Positions 7,200-9,224 of a stretch of 9,224 nucleotides of DNA are shown piece by piece; the first letter of the stretch is position 1, and each line of letters begins with the position of its first letter. The DNA is from JAABYT01 sp041581935. Its GTDB lineage: Bacteria; Pseudomonadota; Gammaproteobacteria; HK1. The position numbers and the translations under genes are program-made. The notes beneath the pieces are model-generated. The model searched no databases, was not told the DNA's origin, and saw only the letters and a program-made list of their open reading frames with translations. Where the stretch lies: contig JBFICP010000124.1 of the NCBI GenBank assembly GCA_041581935.1, forward strand, positions 1 through 9,224, written 5' to 3'.

Positions 7200-7228
7200 A
7201 CCCTAAGTGACGTTTACGTAAACGTCAA
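7200..7228 (-). promoter_or_regulatory. Predicted icmF promoter with operator in the spacer
   Basis: On the minus strand TTGACG (7228-7223, 5 of 6) is followed after 17 nt by TAGGGT (7205-7200, with the conserved TA and final T). This implies a start near 7193 and a leader of about 20 nt holding the AGGAG ribosome site. The spacer is almost wholly the LiuR-like palindrome, so bound regulator would cover the promoter. Prediction only. Confidence 0.5.
7207..7228. promoter_or_regulatory. LiuR-type operator, icmF side
   Basis: TGACGTTTACGTAAACGTCA (7208-7227) is a perfect 20-bp palindrome. An identical core occurs at 7813-7832 downstream of liuR. The GTTTACGTAAAC centre agrees with what I recall of the LiuR (MerR family) consensus from comparative genomics of branched-chain amino acid genes. 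Repetition of the same palindrome at two promoters beside a MerR gene is strong evidence from the sequence itself for a specific regulator site. Confidence 0.85.
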
Positions 7229-7281
7229 GAGGTTCTCCGGCCCGGTGTCTGTGAGGAATTCTAGCGCCTGCAGGGCGCGAG

Positions 7282-7313
7282 CGGTCGGGCGCCACTGCAT
7301 GCAAGCCCGACCG
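7282..7313. repeat. 9-bp inverted repeat in the icmF-liuR spacer
   Basis: CGGTCGGGC (7282-7290) and GCCCGACCG (7305-7313) are exact reverse complements. The 14-nt loop contains the self-complementary TGCATGCA (7296-7303). The element lies upstream of both predicted transcription starts, so it would act as DNA rather than RNA, perhaps as a second regulator site. It is unrelated in sequence to the LiuR-type palindromes. The rest of the 7229-7335 stretch shows only smaller dyads (7264-7278 and 7318-7332). Confidence 0.45.
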
Positions 7314-7335
7314 ACGGGGACCGTCCGGGTCCGCC

Positions 7336-7357
7336 TTTACGTTTACGTAAAAGGAAG
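7336..7357. promoter_or_regulatory. Degenerate LiuR-type operator in front of liuR
   Basis: The left half (TTTACGTTTAC) matches the consensus half TTGACGTTTAC at 10 of 11 positions. The right half (GTAAAAGGAAG) keeps only the inner GTAAA well. The central TTTACGTAAA (7342-7351) stays a perfect 10-bp palindrome. It lies 40 nt before the liuR start, so weak autoregulation is the natural reading. Confidence 0.65.
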
Positions 7358-7364
7358 ATAGGCT
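7336..7364 (+). promoter_or_regulatory. Predicted liuR promoter
   Basis: TTTACG (7336-7341) and TAGGCT (7359-7364) are 17 nt apart, which places the transcript start near 7371 and gives a leader of about 25 nt with GAGG at 7387-7390. The layout repeats that of the icmF and thioesterase promoters, with the operator between the two hexamers. Hexamer matches are modest. Confidence 0.45.
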
Positions 7365-7396
7365 GCCGGAATCGCTCCCCGAAATCGAGGAACCCC

Positions 7397-7795
7397 ATGA
7401 GCAGTGTGGTTTACAGCATCGGCGATCTGTCGCGGGAATTCGGCGTCACCACGCGCACCATCCGCTTCTACGAGGACCAGGGCCTGCTCAGTCCCATCCG
7501 GGAGGGCCAGAACCGCATCTATCGGCCGCGCGATCGCGTGCGCTTGAAGCTCATCCTGAGAGGCAAGCGTCTCGGCTTCCCGCTCAAGGAAATCAAGAAG
7601 CTCATCGAGCTTTACGACGCCCCCGAGGGCGAATCCGGGCAGCTGCGCAGCTTCATCGAGAAAATTCGCGCGCGACGCAGCGAGCTGTTGGTGCAGAAAG
7701 ACGACATCGAGCACGTACTCGACGAGCTCAATACCCTGGAACGGCGTTGCAGCGACCTGCTGCAGGCGGAGCGCGGAGCGACCCGGGGGCCGTAG
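7397..7795 (+). CDS. liuR: MerR-family transcriptional regulator LiuR (branched-chain acyl-CoA genes)
   Basis: A 132-residue MerR protein, the regulator usually found beside liu (leucine/isovalerate) genes. The N-terminal winged helix-turn-helix spans about residues 6-75: YSIGDLSREFGVTTRTIRFY (6-25) gives the recognition helices, and GQNRIYRPRDRVRL (37-50) the wing. Residues from about 77 to 125 are charged and helical, fitting the antiparallel coiled-coil dimer interface. There is only one cysteine (Cys118) and no metal-binding C-terminal loop, so it is not a metal sensor; an acyl-CoA or related metabolite is the likely signal. The ATG at 7397 has GAGG 6 nt upstream. It is divergent from icmF and just upstream of a thioesterase and isovaleryl-CoA dehydrogenase. 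Matching palindromes precede all three transcription units, which supports a shared regulon including liuR itself. LiuR identity rests on sequence pattern plus context. Confidence 0.9.
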   Translation: MSSVVYSIGDLSREFGVTTRTIRFYEDQGLLSPIREGQNRIYRPRDRVRLKLILRGKRLGFPLKEIKKLIELYDAPEGESGQLRSFIEKIRARRSELLVQKDDIEHVLDELNTLERRCSDLLQAERGATRGP

Positions 7796-7807
7796 TGCGA
7801 AACCTGC

Positions 7808-7837
7808 GTACTTGACGTTTACGTAAACGTCAAGTAC
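7808..7837. promoter_or_regulatory. LiuR-type operator, 30-bp perfect palindrome before the thioesterase-liuA unit
   Basis: The half GTACTTGACGTTTAC (7808-7822) is followed directly by its exact reverse complement (7823-7837). The inner 20 bp equal the icmF-side operator; the additional symmetric GTACT/AGTAC flanks are found only here. It begins 12 nt after the liuR stop and ends 31 nt before the thioesterase ATG at 7869. Confidence 0.88.
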
Positions 7838-7840
7838 CCT
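7813..7840 (+). promoter_or_regulatory. Predicted promoter of the thioesterase-liuA unit
   Basis: TTGACG (7813-7818) and TACCCT (7835-7840) are separated by 16 nt, giving a start near 7847. The operator overlaps the -35 and fills the spacer. The spacing is that of an ordinary sigma70 promoter, not the 19-20 nt spacer of MerR-activated promoters. That points to repression by occlusion. Confidence 0.5.
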
Positions 7841-7868
7841 CCCTCAACGACGCGGGATGCAGGATGCC

Positions 7869-8342
7869 ATGAACAGCGCACAGCACGACGCCAGGGCGTT
7901 CGAGGCGCCCCACCCGGAATTCGCGGCACGCGTGCGGGCCAGCTTCGGCCGCCAGCGCATCATGGTGCTGCTGGGCGCCGAGCTGACGCGCATCGAGCCG
8001 GGCTTTTGCGAGATCACGCTGCCGTTCAAGGACGATCTGTGTCAGCAGCACGGCTATTTCCACGGCGGCGTCATCGGCACCATCGCCGACTCCGCCGGCG
8101 GCTACGCCGGCTTCAGCCTGATGCCGGAGGATTCCAGCGTGCTGACCGTGGAGTACAAGCTGAACCTGCTGGCGCCGGCCGACGGCGACCGGCTCACCGC
8201 CCGGGGGCGCGTCATCCGCCCGGGCCGCACGTTGGTGGTCTCGCGCGCCGACGTCACGGCGCGCAAGCACGGCACCGAGACGCTTTGCGCCACGCTGCTG
8301 CAGACCCTCATGACCCTGCATGGCCAAAAGGACGGGATCTGA
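7869..8342 (+). CDS. PaaI-like hotdog-fold acyl-CoA thioesterase
   Basis: The 157-residue product has the single hotdog domain of the PaaI/YbgC-like thioesterases, which hydrolyse acyl-CoA to free acid and CoA. The signature HGYFHGGVIGTIADSAGGYA at 61-80 places the HGG turn (65-67) and Asp74, the usual catalytic acid, on the central helix. VEYKLNLLAPA and RTLVVSRADV are the expected later strands. The ATG at 7869 is preferred because AGGA lies at 7861-7864; an in-frame ATG at 7857 has no convincing ribosome site and would add four residues. It is the first gene after the strong LiuR-type operator and ends 27 nt before liuA, so the two should be co-transcribed. A role in releasing CoA from accumulating branched acyl-CoAs, or in keeping the pathway reversible, is inference; the substrate is unknown. 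Confidence 0.88.
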   Translation: MNSAQHDARAFEAPHPEFAARVRASFGRQRIMVLLGAELTRIEPGFCEITLPFKDDLCQQHGYFHGGVIGTIADSAGGYAGFSLMPEDSSVLTVEYKLNLLAPADGDRLTARGRVIRPGRTLVVSRADVTARKHGTETLCATLLQTLMTLHGQKDGI

Positions 8343-8369
8343 CAGGAGCCCGTCGATGGAGACCCGACG

Positions 8370-9224
8370 ATGATTTCGAACCAGCTTCCCAGTCTCGAAT
8401 TCGCACTCGGCGACACCGCGGACATGCTGCGCGACTCGGTGATGCGATTCGCCGGCGACGAGATCGCGCCGCGCGCGGCCGACATCGACAGGCAGAACGC
8501 GTTTCCCCACGACCTGTGGCGCAAAATGGGCAATCTTGGAATTCTCGGCATCACGGTGGATGAGGAATACGGCGGCGCCGGCATGGGCTACCTGGAGCAC
8601 GTGGTCGCCATGGAGGAAGTCAGCCGCGCTTCCGCCGCGGTGGGTCTGAGCTACGGTGCGCACTCGAACCTTTGCGTCAATCAAATCCGTCGAAACGGCA
8701 CCGAATCCCAGCGCCGGCGCTACCTGCCCGCGTTGATATCCGGCGACCATGTCGGGGCGCTCGCCATGAGCGAGCCGGGTGCCGGCTCGGATGTCGTCGG
8801 TATGCGCCTGGCAGCGACCAAGCGAGGCGAGCGCTACGTCCTCAATGGCACCAAGATGTGGATCACCAATGGCCCCGACGCCGACGTGCTGGTGGTCTAT
8901 GCGAAGACGGATCCAGACGCCGGCGCGCGTGGCATCACGGCGTTCCTGGTGGAGAAATCGTTCGAGGGATTTTCGACCGCCCAAAAGCTCGACAAGCTCG
9001 GCATGCGCGGCTCGAACACCTGCGAGCTGGTCTTCGAGGACTGTGAGGTACCGGAGGAGAACGTGCTCGGAGAGGTGGGCCACGGTGTCAACGTCCTCAT
9101 GAGCGGACTCGACTTCGAGCGCGTGGTGCTGGCCGCTGGGCCGCTCGGTATCATGCAGGCGTGCATGGACGTAGTGGTTCCCTACGTGCACGAGCGCAAG
9201 CAATTCGATCGCCCCATTGGTGAA
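8370..9224 (+). CDS. liuA: Isovaleryl-CoA dehydrogenase LiuA, 5' part, runs off the right edge
   Basis: LiuA is an FAD-dependent acyl-CoA dehydrogenase that oxidises isovaleryl-CoA to 3-methylcrotonyl-CoA in leucine and isovalerate breakdown, passing electrons to ETF. The first 285 residues of about 390 are present. Landmarks are YGAHSNLCVNQIRRNG (95-110), the family signature LAMSEPGAGSD (131-141) and the FAD-contacting WITNG (164-168). Glu250 in GLDFERVVLAAGPLG (246-260) aligns with the catalytic base of isovaleryl-CoA dehydrogenases (human Glu254). In most other acyl-CoA dehydrogenases the base lies much nearer the C-terminus, so this residue supports the specific assignment. The ATG at 8370 has GGAG 8 nt upstream. 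It follows the thioesterase by 27 nt under the same predicted LiuR-controlled promoter. The remaining liu genes (carboxylase, hydratase, lyase) would be expected beyond the window. Confidence 0.95.
   Translation, partial: MISNQLPSLEFALGDTADMLRDSVMRFAGDEIAPRAADIDRQNAFPHDLWRKMGNLGILGITVDEEYGGAGMGYLEHVVAMEEVSRASAAVGLSYGAHSNLCVNQIRRNGTESQRRRYLPALISGDHVGALAMSEPGAGSDVVGMRLAATKRGERYVLNGTKMWITNGPDADVLVVYAKTDPDAGARGITAFLVEKSFEGFSTAQKLDKLGMRGSNTCELVFEDCEVPEENVLGEVGHGVNVLMSGLDFERVVLAAGPLGIMQACMDVVVPYVHERKQFDRPIGE

Noticed and set aside
7830..9203. A 457-codon open frame on the minus strand across the thioesterase and liuA
   Set aside because: It lies opposite two unmistakable enzymes and runs into the operator; its product shows no recognisable motif.

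Overview
The window is GC-rich, densely coding proteobacterial chromosome. I favour a gamma- or betaproteobacterium, because the LiuR/isovaleryl-CoA dehydrogenase pair, the fused B12 mutase and the short GC-rich palindromes between genes are all common there; the genus cannot be fixed from this sequence. I see no tRNA, rRNA, CRISPR array, transposase or prophage gene.

Left part (1-3708, all minus strand). In transcription order: a TANGO2/NRDE-family protein, a HIT-family protein, a type II 2-haloacid dehalogenase-like HAD hydrolase and an HSD10-like short-chain dehydrogenase. They are separated by only 10, 40 and 37 nt and so probably form an operon. After a 235-nt gap comes the 5' part of a long-chain acyl-CoA synthetase that runs off the left edge.

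Centre (3709-7396). A 196-nt gap holds two GC-rich palindromic elements. It is followed by icmF (minus strand, 1088 aa), a fusion of a B12-binding domain, a G-protein chaperone and an acyl-CoA mutase. Its substrate-pocket residues fit isobutyryl-CoA rather than methylmalonyl-CoA. A 225-nt divergent spacer then leads to liuR, a MerR-family regulator on the plus strand.

Right part (7397-9224, plus strand). liuR is followed by a PaaI-like hotdog thioesterase and by liuA (isovaleryl-CoA dehydrogenase), which runs off the right edge, presumably into the rest of a leucine/isovalerate (liu) operon.

The most informative signal is regulatory. One palindrome, core TGACGTTTACGTAAACGTCA, occurs three times: in front of icmF, in degraded form in front of liuR, and in front of the thioesterase-liuA unit. 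Each copy lies between a plausible -35 and -10 spaced 16-17 nt apart. This predicts that LiuR controls the fused B12 mutase, itself and the leucine pathway together. That would place interconversion of branched acyl-CoAs (isobutyryl/butyryl, possibly isovaleryl/pivalyl) in the same regulon as isovaleryl-CoA oxidation. The genes are individually familiar; the arrangement is the interesting part.
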